Positions 1 to 5,811 of a stretch of 6,402 bases of DNA are shown piece after piece (position 1 is the first letter of the stretch; each line of letters begins with the position of its first letter). Below the pieces are notes generated by a model that had not been told where the DNA came from, did not search any database, and saw only the letters and a program-made list of their open reading frames with translations. Origin of the DNA: Pirellulaceae bacterium (lineage in GTDB: Bacteria > Planctomycetota > Planctomycetia > Pirellulales > Pirellulaceae). The position numbers and the translations under genes are program-made. The DNA is taken from positions 1 through 6,402 of the forward strand of contig JADLDX010000929.1 in assembly GCA_020846515.1 (NCBI GenBank), in the 5' to 3' direction.

Positions 1-233
1 CCGTCTTCGTTGGTCATCGGCTGATGACCACCATCCAGATCGATGATCGACAGGCGACGGAAACCTAGTCCGACGCCTGGCGTGATGCCGGTTACATCGT
101 GCTGGAGCGGCTGGAGAAAAACGCCGCGATCATCGGGGCCGCGATGCACTAGGGCATCGGTCATGGCATCGAGCGTGCTGGCTGCCACGGCCCCGGATGG
201 TTCGAACCATAATGCCCCAGTGATTCCGCACAT
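1..233 (-). CDS. asnB: Asparagine synthase (glutamine-hydrolysing), N-terminal fragment, runs off the left edge
   Basis: This is the start of a class II glutamine amidotransferase of the asparagine synthase family, which hydrolyses glutamine and passes the ammonia to an ATP-activated acid such as aspartate. Only 77 codons are present, against roughly 600 or more in the family, so the synthetase domain and final substrate cannot be judged. The frame opens MCGITGALWF, placing the nucleophilic Cys at residue 2, where Met removal exposes it. Family motifs follow: HRGPDD at 30-35, and GLGFRRLSIIDL at 55-66 leading into GGHQPM. The ATG at 231-233 is fixed by the need for Cys2. It lies 12 bases after the isomerase stop, with only a weak AAGAG upstream, so the gene probably belongs to the queF-isomerase transcription unit. 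Planctomycetes often carry several AsnB paralogues used in cell-surface or secondary metabolism, so asparagine synthesis itself is only the default reading. Confidence 0.9.
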   Translation of the reverse strand, partial: MCGITGALWFEPSGAVAASTLDAMTDALVHRGPDDRGVFLQPLQHDVTGITPGVGLGFRRLSIIDLDGGHQPMTNED

Positions 234-245
234 TAGTGGCTCTTA

Positions 246-1259
246 TTAAAAACCGCGACTGGCTTTGATCGTATCAAAATCTCGCAGATCGTAATCGATA
301 CCAACGTAGTCCAGGGTCCGGCACAGTCCGCGCATGGCCACGCCGAATCCGTCTGGGCCGCTAAAGCCGCCGAACTGGCCACCGCCTTTGACGTGTGGTT
401 CCAGATCGAAGATGACGCCCGGCGCGCCGCGCTTGAGCATACGTTTTTCGATCTTGGGCAGTTCCGTAGCCAGATCGCGCAGGATGGCTTCGTGCCCGGT
501 ATCGCCCATATCGGCTGGGACGAAGTTCTTGAGTGCGGCTTCATCGACATGCGTCACGCGACCCGTGCCGGCCGGATGACGGTAGTCTTTGATGTGTACC
601 CAACCCAATCCCGGCTTCATTGCCTGGTACTCGGCGTACACTTCGCCGGCTGACATGCCCTGGCATACTAAGTTGGCGCCATCAAAAATGGTGACCAGCG
701 CGGGATGCTTGGCCTTCTTATGAATTTCGGCCAGCAGTTTGCCGGTTTGGCCCACCAGGTTGGCTTCGACCTCCAGGCCGAAGGTCAACCCATTTTTGTC
801 GCATTCGTCCGATATCTTGCCCAGTTGGTCGACAACTTGCGGGATGTGCTCCTCTGGCTTGGTGCCCACGGGATGATAAAAGGAGAACCCGCGAATCAAC
901 TTGGTACCCAATTCGTTCGCGACGTGGCAGGCATGCTTGACGTCTTTGGACAAGTATTGCTTGAACGGTACAAATCGATTGGAAGTTCCATCGTCGACAT
1001 CCAGCAGTTTGACTTTACCGATCGGCGAGCCGACGGTGGCGACGCTCAGACCGTATTCGGCCTGCATCTGCTTGACCTTTTTCAATTCGGCCGCCGACAG
1101 CAGCATCACGTTCTTAATGCCTTCGCCGACGTCGATGAAACGAATCGAATAGTACTTTAAACCCAAAGCAGCGAAGGCGGCAAATTGCTGGACGGCCAGT
1201 TTATCGTTGGCCGCTTCGTCGCCAAAACCACTCAGAATCACACTCGGTCGATCGCTCAT
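246..1259 (-). CDS. Sugar phosphate isomerase/epimerase-like TIM-barrel protein
   Basis: This 337-residue cytoplasmic protein belongs to the xylose isomerase-like TIM-barrel superfamily (AP endonuclease 2 / sugar phosphate isomerase-epimerase). Members use a divalent metal to isomerise or epimerise sugars, inosose or related polyols. Candidate metal and substrate residues sit at the ends of predicted beta strands: E163/E165 in GLEVEAN, D193 in FDGANL, H222 with K224-D225 in VHIKDY, and E287 in FDLEPHV. The C-terminal [13 protein letters not shown] (292-304) is glycine-rich. No signal peptide is apparent; the N-terminus [16 protein letters not shown] enters the first strand directly. The ATG overlaps the queF stop in ATGA, which suggests translational coupling, and a GAGAG purine run lies upstream. 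The asparagine synthase gene follows 12 bases after the stop. The family is clear, but the substrate cannot be read from sequence, and the position next to queF need not mean a role in queuosine synthesis. Confidence 0.88.
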   Translation of the reverse strand: MSDRPSVILSGFGDEAANDKLAVQQFAAFAALGLKYYSIRFIDVGEGIKNVMLLSAAELKKVKQMQAEYGLSVATVGSPIGKVKLLDVDDGTSNRFVPFKQYLSKDVKHACHVANELGTKLIRGFSFYHPVGTKPEEHIPQVVDQLGKISDECDKNGLTFGLEVEANLVGQTGKLLAEIHKKAKHPALVTIFDGANLVCQGMSAGEVYAEYQAMKPGLGWVHIKDYRHPAGTGRVTHVDEAALKNFVPADMGDTGHEAILRDLATELPKIEKRMLKRGAPGVIFDLEPHVKGGGQFGGFSGPDGFGVAMRGLCRTLDYVGIDYDLRDFDTIKASRGF

Positions 1260-1624
1260 GCTGATTCGCTCTCTCGATCATAAGAAACAGTTACGATGGT
1301 AGTAATGCCTCCGCGAGCACCCCAATCGCTTTCCAGTGTCACATGACGTGGCTTCACAACCATGACAAAATCGTCCAGAATGCGATTGGTGACATTTTCA
1401 TAAAAAATGCCTTCGTTGCGGAAACGTTGCAGGTACAGTTTGAGGCTCTTCAGCTCCACGCACAAGCGATCGGGCACGTATCGAAAGGTCAGAACACCAA
1501 AATCGGGCTGGCCAGTCTTGGGGCAGACCGAGGTGAATTCCGGACAGGTAATCTCGATCGTATACTCACGATCTGGGTATGAATTGTCGAACGTTTCAAG
1601 CGTTTCTTGGAACGGCGTGGTCAC
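1256..1624 (-). CDS. queF: NADPH-dependent 7-cyano-7-deazaguanine (preQ0) reductase, unimodular QueF
   Basis: QueF reduces the nitrile of preQ0 to the aminomethyl group of preQ1 with two NADPH, the step before insertion into tRNA by Tgt in queuosine synthesis. At 122 residues this is the short, single-domain (Bacillus YkvM-like) type with a T-fold. The catalytic Cys34 lies in [14 protein letters not shown], with the proton-donating Asp at D41. The diagnostic QueF motif is ELKSLKLY at 57-64. E76 in GIFYEN matches the substrate-binding Glu; the preceding residue is Tyr75, where the Bacillus and E. coli enzymes have His. The start is GTG (1622-1624), with a good ribosome-binding stretch TTAGGAAAG beginning about 18 bases upstream. 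The gene is divergent from queE, which acts earlier in the same pathway, and its stop overlaps the isomerase start. Identification is very secure. Confidence 0.96.
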   Translation of the reverse strand: MTTPFQETLETFDNSYPDREYTIEITCPEFTSVCPKTGQPDFGVLTFRYVPDRLCVELKSLKLYLQRFRNEGIFYENVTNRILDDFVMVVKPRHVTLESDWGARGGITTIVTVSYDRESESA

Positions 1625-1750
1625 GATACAGCTTTCCTAACCAAAAACTACAAAACAATTAGGGCTTCAACCACCGTCGAAGCAGGTGCCTTGGCAGCCT
1701 AACTGGGCGAATTTCTCAGGGTAAACATCGAAATTACAAATTCATCCAAC
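1625..1750. promoter_or_regulatory. Divergent queF-queE intergenic region, presumed to hold both promoters
   Basis: These 126 bases separate the starts of queF (minus) and queE (plus), so at least one promoter for each direction is expected here. The queF-proximal part is AT-rich. I could not find a convincing -35/-10 pair at correct spacing on either strand. A short inverted repeat, GCTTC (1664-1668) with GAAGC (1679-1683), could be an operator or a weak hairpin, but 5 base pairs is near what chance gives. I saw no preQ1 riboswitch: the characteristic short stem with a C-rich loop before the A-rich tail is missing. The assignment is based on gene layout, not on a recognised site. Confidence 0.45.
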
Positions 1751-2506
1751 ATGGTTGACGTGGGCAGTATGAGAGCTGAAGCCGAAGTGCGAAAGGGGGG
1801 CTCGCCCGCAGAGAATCGACTACGCATTGCCGAACTGTATGCCAGCCGCCAGGGTGAGGGTCTGTGGACCGGTTCGCCCAGCGTCTTCCTGCGTACCAGC
1901 GGCTGCAATCTTCGCTGCTGGTTCTGCGATACGCCCTTCACTTCCTGGCGTCCCGAGGGTGAAACTTTCTCGGTCGAGCAGGTCGTACAAAGGGCTCTGC
2001 AGTTCAGCGAAGCAGACGTAGTCGTTACCGGCGGCGAACCGTTGATTTTCCCGGCCATCGAGCCGCTGACCGCACAACTGCGCAGCGCTGGGAAACGCGT
2101 CACCATCGAGACCGCCGGTACCGTCGACCAGGCTTTCCACTGCGACCTGCTGTCGATCAGCCCCAAATTGGCCAGTTCTGCTCCCCCTGCCCAAGAGCAC
2201 CCCCACTGGCACGCGCAACATCAGGCTCGGCGCCAGCGACCCGATTTGCTGCGTCGTTGGTTGAGCGAGTATCGCTGCCAGTTGAAGTTCGTCGTCAGCG
2301 ACATGCATGACTGCCAGGAAGTACTCAACTACTTGCAAGAGTTGGGCAGTGTCTCACCTGACAATGTCTGGCTCATGCCCGAAGGCACCGACGTCGACAC
2401 CTTGGACGCTCGCGCCCAATGGCTCCAGCCCTGGTGCGATGAACATCAATTTCATTTCTGCCAGCGCAGTCACATCTACTGGTACGGTAACCGTCGCGGC
2501 ACTTGA
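1751..2506 (+). CDS. queE: 7-carboxy-7-deazaguanine synthase QueE (radical SAM)
   Basis: QueE converts 6-carboxy-tetrahydropterin to 7-carboxy-7-deazaguanine using S-adenosylmethionine, a 4Fe-4S cluster and Mg2+; it forms the 7-deazaguanine core used for queuosine. The 251-residue protein begins its conserved part at RIAELYASRQGEG (25-37). The cluster-binding cysteines are C52, C56 and C59 (CNLRCWFC), followed by DTPFTSW. Further family motifs are GGEP (94-97), ETAG (120-123), SPKL (137-140), KFVVSD (179-184), LMPEG (208-212) and the C-terminal GN-RGT. Residues 1-22 precede the conserved core. The ATG at 1751 and another at 1769 (Met7) are both possible starts, neither with a clear ribosome-binding site. 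The gene is divergent from queF and converges on selO. queC and queD are not in the window, so the pathway must be completed elsewhere. Confidence 0.95.
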   Translation: MVDVGSMRAEAEVRKGGSPAENRLRIAELYASRQGEGLWTGSPSVFLRTSGCNLRCWFCDTPFTSWRPEGETFSVEQVVQRALQFSEADVVVTGGEPLIFPAIEPLTAQLRSAGKRVTIETAGTVDQAFHCDLLSISPKLASSAPPAQEHPHWHAQHQARRQRPDLLRRWLSEYRCQLKFVVSDMHDCQEVLNYLQELGSVSPDNVWLMPEGTDVDTLDARAQWLQPWCDEHQFHFCQRSHIYWYGNRRGT

Positions 2507-2513
2507 TCAGATC

Positions 2514-2538
2514 GTAGCCACCGTCACCAGACGGTGGA
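2514..2538 (+). repeat. Palindromic element, copy 1 (variant loop)
   Basis: The copy begins GTAGCCACC and forms an 8-base-pair hairpin with loop ACCA at 2518-2537, eight bases after the queE stop. It differs from copies 2 and 3 by one base in the loop, and only five bases (CTCTT) separate it from copy 2. It is the copy best placed to act on the end of the queE transcript, although no clear T-tract follows. Confidence 0.85.
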
Positions 2539-2543
2539 CTCTT

Positions 2544-2589
2544 GTAGCCACCGTCGCCAGACGGTGGAGTTGGGCAGCAGTGGACTCTT
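2544..2589 (+). repeat. Palindromic element with spacer, copy 2 (46-base unit)
   Basis: This unit has the GTAGCCACC lead, the 8-base-pair hairpin with loop GCCA, then GTTGGGCAGCAG and TGGACTCTT. Its first 37 bases are identical to copy 3, which points to a recent tandem duplication or to homogenisation. Confidence 0.85.
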
Positions 2590-2635
2590 GTAGCCACCGT
2601 CGCCAGACGGTGGAGTTGGGCAGCAGGTGGACTTG
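2590..2635 (+). repeat. Palindromic element with spacer, copy 3
   Basis: Bases 2590-2626 repeat the first 37 bases of copy 2 exactly. After that the copies drift: one extra G, then GGACTTGGG in place of GGACTCTT. This marks the end of the clean tandem repeat. Confidence 0.85.
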
Positions 2636-2661
2636 GGCATTGAACTAGGGCAGCAGGCGAA

Positions 2662-2688
2662 GTCCACCGCTTGGCAGCGGGTGGCTAC
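2662..2688 (-). repeat. Diverged inverted copy of the same palindromic element
   Basis: Read on the minus strand, this segment begins GTAGCCACCC and ends AAGCGGTGGAC, matching both ends of the direct copies but with a changed core stem (CCGC/GCGG type). Several substitutions fall in paired arms so that a hairpin is still possible. With copy 1 it gives the cluster 9-base inverted ends: GTAGCCACC at 2514-2522 and GGTGGCTAC at 2680-2688. It lies 19 bases beyond the selO stop, so it could serve as the selO-side stop hairpin. Confidence 0.7.
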
Positions 2689-2707
2689 GAAGAACGGCGC
2701 TGTCCTA

Positions 2708-4333
2708 TTAGGAACTGCATGACAACATCGAACAACCCGCGCGATGCCGGGCCCATTCGGGACGCCGAGCGGCATACTGTTGATACTGCGGCTGGTCGTC
2801 ATAGGGACGACGAAGAACTTCCAGCAACTCCATGATCAGCGAGGCATCGCCCGTTTCGGCTTTGTCGATTGCCATTTGGGCCAGATAGTTGCGCAGGACA
2901 TACTTGGGATTCAAGGCGTGCATCTTTTCGGCTCGCTCTTGAGTCGAAAGGGTGTTGCTTTCCAAGCGTTTTGCGTAGTCTCGCAACCACTTAGCCAAAG
3001 GCTGAATCGCCTCTTCTGTTAACTGCGCGGACACATAAAAGGCTTCGGCAATCGGTTGGAGTAACTCGATGGCATTACGGTTGGCGTACGACTGGTCAAA
3101 GTTCGACAAGTGGCGAAAGAAGATCGTCATATCGGTTTCGATCTTGGGCAACGTTTCAAACAGTTGATCGATCAAGGGCCGATCGATCTCGGCTTGGTAA
3201 CTGGCCAGCCCTAGTTTTTGGGCAATCATCTCGGGCCAGGTTTGGTTGTATATTTCGGCGTACGCGTCGATGGCCGCTTGCAGTGGCGCGGGCTCGGGCA
3301 ACAGCGGCACCAAAGCATTGGCCAGTTGCACCAGATTCCACATGGCGATGTGAGGTTGTTGAGCGAACGAATAGCGACGGCCATGCGCATCGGTCGTGTT
3401 GGGTGTCCAACCTGGATCGTAGTCCTCTAGCCAGCCATATGGGCCATAGTCGATGGTTAATCCCAGGATGGACATGTTGTCGGTATTCATCACACCATGC
3501 ACAAAGCCAACGCGCATCCAGTGCACCACCATCTCGGCAGTTCGTCGGCACACTTCGGCAAACCATGCACCAATAACTTCTGGCGTAGGCGAGCCAAGAG
3601 CGGGGAAGTCGTGGCGAATCGTGTATTCGACCAGACGTCGTAGGTTGTCGGTATCTCCGCGGGCGGCGAAGATCTGGAAATTACCGAAGCGTGTAAACGA
3701 CGGCGCGACGCGACAGACGACAGCCCCCGGCTCTGCTTGGGGATTGCCGTCATAAAACATATCCCGCTGGACGTGTTCACCGGTTGTCACCAGGCTCAGC
3801 GCCCGCGTGGTTGGTACACCGAGATGATGCATGGCTTCGCTACACAGGAACTCACGCACCGAGGACCGCAGCACGGCCAGGCCATCGGCGGTACGTGAAT
3901 AGGGCGTGGGACCGGCTCCCTTTAATTGCAGCGTCCAGTGTTCGCCCCGCGCGTTGATGACTTCGCCCAAGTTGATCGCTCGACCATCACCCAACTGGCC
4001 TGCCCAGTTGCCGAATTGATGACCACCATAACACATGGCAAACGGATCCATCCCAGGCAACAAGCGATTGCCGCCGAACACTTCCGCAAATTCTGGTGTG
4101 ACAAATGGGTCGATATGCAGATCCAGCAACTGGCCAACTTCCTCTGCATAGGCGATCAATTTCGGAGCGGCTACTGGTGTCGGGTTGACGCGTGAATAGG
4201 CAGCCTGTGCGACCGGACGCCTAAAGTTACGCGGCTCCGGATCGGCTGGTAACTCGCGGACAAACCGATTGTCAAAGACCAAAGCGTCGAGCGAAGAAAG
4301 CATTGTGGTCGTGGAGTTTGGATTAGTTGACAT
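2708..4333 (-). CDS. selO: Protein adenylyltransferase SelO (YdiU family, pseudokinase fold)
   Basis: SelO has a kinase fold that binds ATP in a flipped orientation and transfers AMP to Ser, Thr or Tyr of target proteins; it is linked to redox homeostasis. The 541 residues are longer than E. coli YdiU (478). Conserved blocks: YGGHQFGNWAGQLGDGRA (102-119), LQLKGAGPTPYSR (135-147) with ATP lysine K138, E161, arginines R208 and R215 in RVAPSFTRFGNFQ, then D285-N286 in HGVMNTDNMS and metal Asp D295 in DYGPYG. The spacing matches the characterised Pseudomonas enzyme as I recall it. The C-terminus is LSCSS; Cys539 sits where animal SelO has selenocysteine. The activation-loop Cys of the E. coli protein seems replaced by Pro311 (WTPNTTD). 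The ATG at 4333 has no evident ribosome-binding site; Met11 is an alternative, since family similarity begins near LDALVFDNRF. The gene converges on queE and is preceded by a tandem repeat. Confidence 0.95.
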   Translation of the reverse strand: MSTNPNSTTTMLSSLDALVFDNRFVRELPADPEPRNFRRPVAQAAYSRVNPTPVAAPKLIAYAEEVGQLLDLHIDPFVTPEFAEVFGGNRLLPGMDPFAMCYGGHQFGNWAGQLGDGRAINLGEVINARGEHWTLQLKGAGPTPYSRTADGLAVLRSSVREFLCSEAMHHLGVPTTRALSLVTTGEHVQRDMFYDGNPQAEPGAVVCRVAPSFTRFGNFQIFAARGDTDNLRRLVEYTIRHDFPALGSPTPEVIGAWFAEVCRRTAEMVVHWMRVGFVHGVMNTDNMSILGLTIDYGPYGWLEDYDPGWTPNTTDAHGRRYSFAQQPHIAMWNLVQLANALVPLLPEPAPLQAAIDAYAEIYNQTWPEMIAQKLGLASYQAEIDRPLIDQLFETLPKIETDMTIFFRHLSNFDQSYANRNAIELLQPIAEAFYVSAQLTEEAIQPLAKWLRDYAKRLESNTLSTQERAEKMHALNPKYVLRNYLAQMAIDKAETGDASLIMELLEVLRRPYDDQPQYQQYAARRPEWARHRAGCSMLSCSS

Positions 4334-4382
4334 ATAAAGTATCTTATCGTCTCTGGCGCTCGATGGCTTGTCGCTGAAGGGG

Positions 4383-4443
4383 AAAACCGGACGCTAGCGC
4401 GTACCGGCTGATCAGCCGCAGGGCGCTAGCCCACGGTTGTCGG
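4383..4443. repeat. 61-base tandem palindromic repeat, copy A
   Basis: Copy A runs from AAAACCGG to TTGTCGG. It holds a perfect 14-base palindrome, CGGCTGATCAGCCG (4405-4418). This is flanked by GCTAGCGC (4393-4400) and GCGCTAGC (4423-4430), which pair as an 8-base-pair outer stem. The result is a nested cruciform or hairpin. It lies 49 bases or more upstream of the selo start codon, so it may be in the selO leader or in its promoter region. Confidence 0.85.
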
Positions 4444-4456
4444 TCTTTAGGCAGGC

Positions 4457-4517
4457 AAAACCGGGCGCTAGCGCGTTCCGGCTGATTAACCCCAGGGCGC
4501 TAGCCCACGGTTGTCGG
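4457..4517. repeat. 61-base tandem palindromic repeat, copy B
   Basis: Copy B matches copy A at 56 of 61 positions with no gaps, separated by 13 unique bases. All five differences fall in the left half and centre. Three of them break the central palindrome, which becomes CGGCTGATTAACCC. The outer GCTAGCGC/GCGCTAGC stem and the whole 3' part from CAGGGCGC to TTGTCGG are identical. Copy B begins 17 bases past the MFS transporter stop, counting from its right end. Confidence 0.85.
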
Positions 4518-4533
4518 ACCAAACTATGATCAA

Positions 4534-4556
4534 CGCCTACTTCTCTATAGTAGGCG
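4534..4556 (-). terminator. Possible hairpin over the stop codon of the MFS gene
   Basis: CGCCTAC (4534-4540) and GTAGGCG (4550-4556) form a 7-base-pair stem with a 9-base loop; the TAG stop lies inside the 3' arm. The sequence after it in the minus direction begins TTGATCATAGTTT, so the T-tract is weak. It could be a poor terminator or simply coincidence. Confidence 0.3.
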
Positions 4557-5811
4557 GCGTAGCGGTGCGTGAAAACATGACCAGGACGATCAGCAAGGCG
4601 GCCGCGTGCAGCATAGCCGCGAAAAAGAAGGGGGCACCGATCCAGCCAGCGGCCCATGTTTCATTCCAACCTACCGCATAGTGGAAGATGTTGGTGAAGA
4701 TGCCTGGTCCAATCATACCGGCGATGCCCATCAGCGAACTGTTGACGCCCTGCAATTGACCTTGCTCGTCGACCCCTACGCGTTTGGTCATCATGCTTTG
4801 AATGGCCGGTGAGAAAAAGCCAACCAAGGCAAAGACTGGTATACCGCACCAGAACAACGTGGCTGTTGGGGCCAGGCCATAAATCGCGTAGCCTGCCGCA
4901 CCGAATACCAGTCCCAGGATCAGCATCGTTCGATCGCTGAGCAGAGCAGCGGCTCGCCGCACGAGAAAGGCTTGCATGAAGATACTGGCTATGCCCACGG
5001 CCATCAGTGTAAAACCGACGACTTGCTCCTCCCAACCATATCGATACTTTGAGTAATACACGAAGACACTTTGTAAAACCTGGTGAGCCAGTTGATACAG
5101 CAGGATGATCGCAGCCAAGCTGAGCAGTCCAGGATAAGCTCGCAGTAGTCGCAGGGAGCCGACGGGGTTGGCTCGCGTCCAGGAGAAGGCTCGTCGGTTG
5201 CTCTTGGGGAGCGATTCGGGCAAGACGAAGAAGCCGTAAGCCGCATTCATGAGCGTCAGCGCTGCGGCCAACCAGAACGGCCAACGCAGGTCGTATTGCC
5301 CCAGCCAGCCACCAACGGCTGGTCCTAAGACAAAGCCCAATCCCCAAGCCGCACCAAACAGAGCGTAACTGCCCGCGCGTTTTTCCGGAGGCGTCACGTC
5401 GGCTATATAAGCCGCGGCGGTGGAGAAGCTGGCTGCCGTTATGCCTGATATCACACGGCCAATGAACAGCCACTCAAGATTGGGCGCTAAGGCCATCAGG
5501 ATATAGTCCAGCCCGAGACCCAGGCACGACAGTAGCAAAACTGGTCGGCGCCCAAAACGATCGCTCAGTGCGCCCAAGATGGGTGCAAAAATGAATTGCA
5601 TCATGGCCCATGCCGTCGCGAAACGCCCGTAATACAGGGCGGCGTTTTTTTCGCCGCCTTCAACGAACGATTCAACCAGACTGGGTAGGACAGGAATAAT
5701 CACGCCCAACGACAACACGTCTAACACGACCGTGATGAAGATGAACGATATCGCGGCGCGTTTGGGAGTTGTCACGCTGTGGGGTCTGCTGTGGGTAAAC
5801 GATGCGGGCAA
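4537..5811 (-). CDS. MFS transporter, TetA-like drug:H+ antiporter family
   Basis: This 424-residue inner-membrane protein has about twelve hydrophobic segments and the marks of the 12-TM drug:proton antiporter group that includes class A/B tetracycline exporters. TM1 contains LDVLSLGVIIPVLP (30-43), with an acidic D31 in the position of the TetA TM1 Asp. Motif A is GALSDRFGRRP (80-90) between TM2 and TM3, motif B is centred on R119 (GRVISG), and motif C is GAAWGLGFVLGPAVGGWLG (153-171). The C-half QGQLQGVNSSLMGIAGMIGPGIF (350-372) is also TetA-like. The open frame starts with TTG at 5809-5811, directly after the phosphohexomutase stop; GTG at residue 13 is an alternative just before TM1, and neither has a clear ribosome-binding site. 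Abutting genes suggest co-transcription. Environmental members often have unknown substrates, so tetracycline resistance should not be assumed. Confidence 0.9.
   Translation of the reverse strand: MPASFTHSRPHSVTTPKRAAISFIFITVVLDVLSLGVIIPVLPSLVESFVEGGEKNAALYYGRFATAWAMMQFIFAPILGALSDRFGRRPVLLLSCLGLGLDYILMALAPNLEWLFIGRVISGITAASFSTAAAYIADVTPPEKRAGSYALFGAAWGLGFVLGPAVGGWLGQYDLRWPFWLAAALTLMNAAYGFFVLPESLPKSNRRAFSWTRANPVGSLRLLRAYPGLLSLAAIILLYQLAHQVLQSVFVYYSKYRYGWEEQVVGFTLMAVGIASIFMQAFLVRRAAALLSDRTMLILGLVFGAAGYAIYGLAPTATLFWCGIPVFALVGFFSPAIQSMMTKRVGVDEQGQLQGVNSSLMGIAGMIGPGIFTNIFHYAVGWNETWAAGWIGAPFFFAAMLHAAALLIVLVMFSRTATPPTIEK

Larger units (their letters stand above)
2507..2707. repeat. Palindromic repeat cluster between convergent queE and selO
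   Basis: The 201-base gap between the two convergent stops is almost entirely repetitive. Three direct copies of a 25-base element start at 2514, 2544 and 2590. A fourth, diverged copy lies inverted at 2662-2688. Each of the three direct copies carries a perfect 8-base-pair stem (CCACCGTC with GACGGTGG) around the 4-base loop ACCA or GCCA. Between copies is a second short motif, GGGCAGCAG, at 2572, 2618 and 2648. The region has no credible reading frame. Its position suggests a bidirectional transcription stop or a REP-like intergenic element; both are inference. Confidence 0.85.

Noticed and set aside
43..249. Plus-strand open frame of 68 codons
   Set aside because: It is antisense to the asparagine synthase fragment, whose motifs are unmistakable, and the product has low-complexity composition without family features.
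705..1160. Plus-strand open frame of 151 codons opposite the isomerase
   Set aside because: It lies wholly antisense to a conserved TIM-barrel gene; the mirror-frame translation has no recognisable domain.
1640..1660. AAAAACTA stretch upstream of queE resembling the tail of a class I preQ1 riboswitch
   Set aside because: The required short stem and C-rich loop directly before it are missing, and it is over 90 bases from the queE start, next to the queF start instead.
1820..2338. Minus-strand open frame of 172 codons opposite queE
   Set aside because: The plus strand encodes all QueE motifs in order; the antisense frame is a codon-bias shadow.
2514..2688. Possible CRISPR array from the regularly repeated hairpins
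   Set aside because: Spacing is irregular (30, 46 and more), the spacers are themselves repeated, one copy is inverted, and there are no cas genes.
2307..2802. Open frames on both strands across the repeat cluster
   Set aside because: Their translations are repeats of the palindromic element (for example repeated PPSGDGGYKSP) joined to pieces of queE or selO; no start signal or family similarity.
4334..4382. Possible selO promoter
   Set aside because: TAAGAT-like sequence occurs close to the start codon on the minus strand, but no matching -35 element at proper spacing was found.
4661..5473. Minus-strand open frame of 270 codons inside the transporter region
   Set aside because: It is in another frame of the same strand as the MFS gene, which has continuous membrane segments and motifs A, B and C; the alternative product is Arg/Ser-rich without domain features.
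4537..5811. Tetracycline resistance gene
   Set aside because: The protein is TetA-like in fold and motifs, but there is no TetR regulator beside it and no mobile element context; the substrate cannot be assigned.
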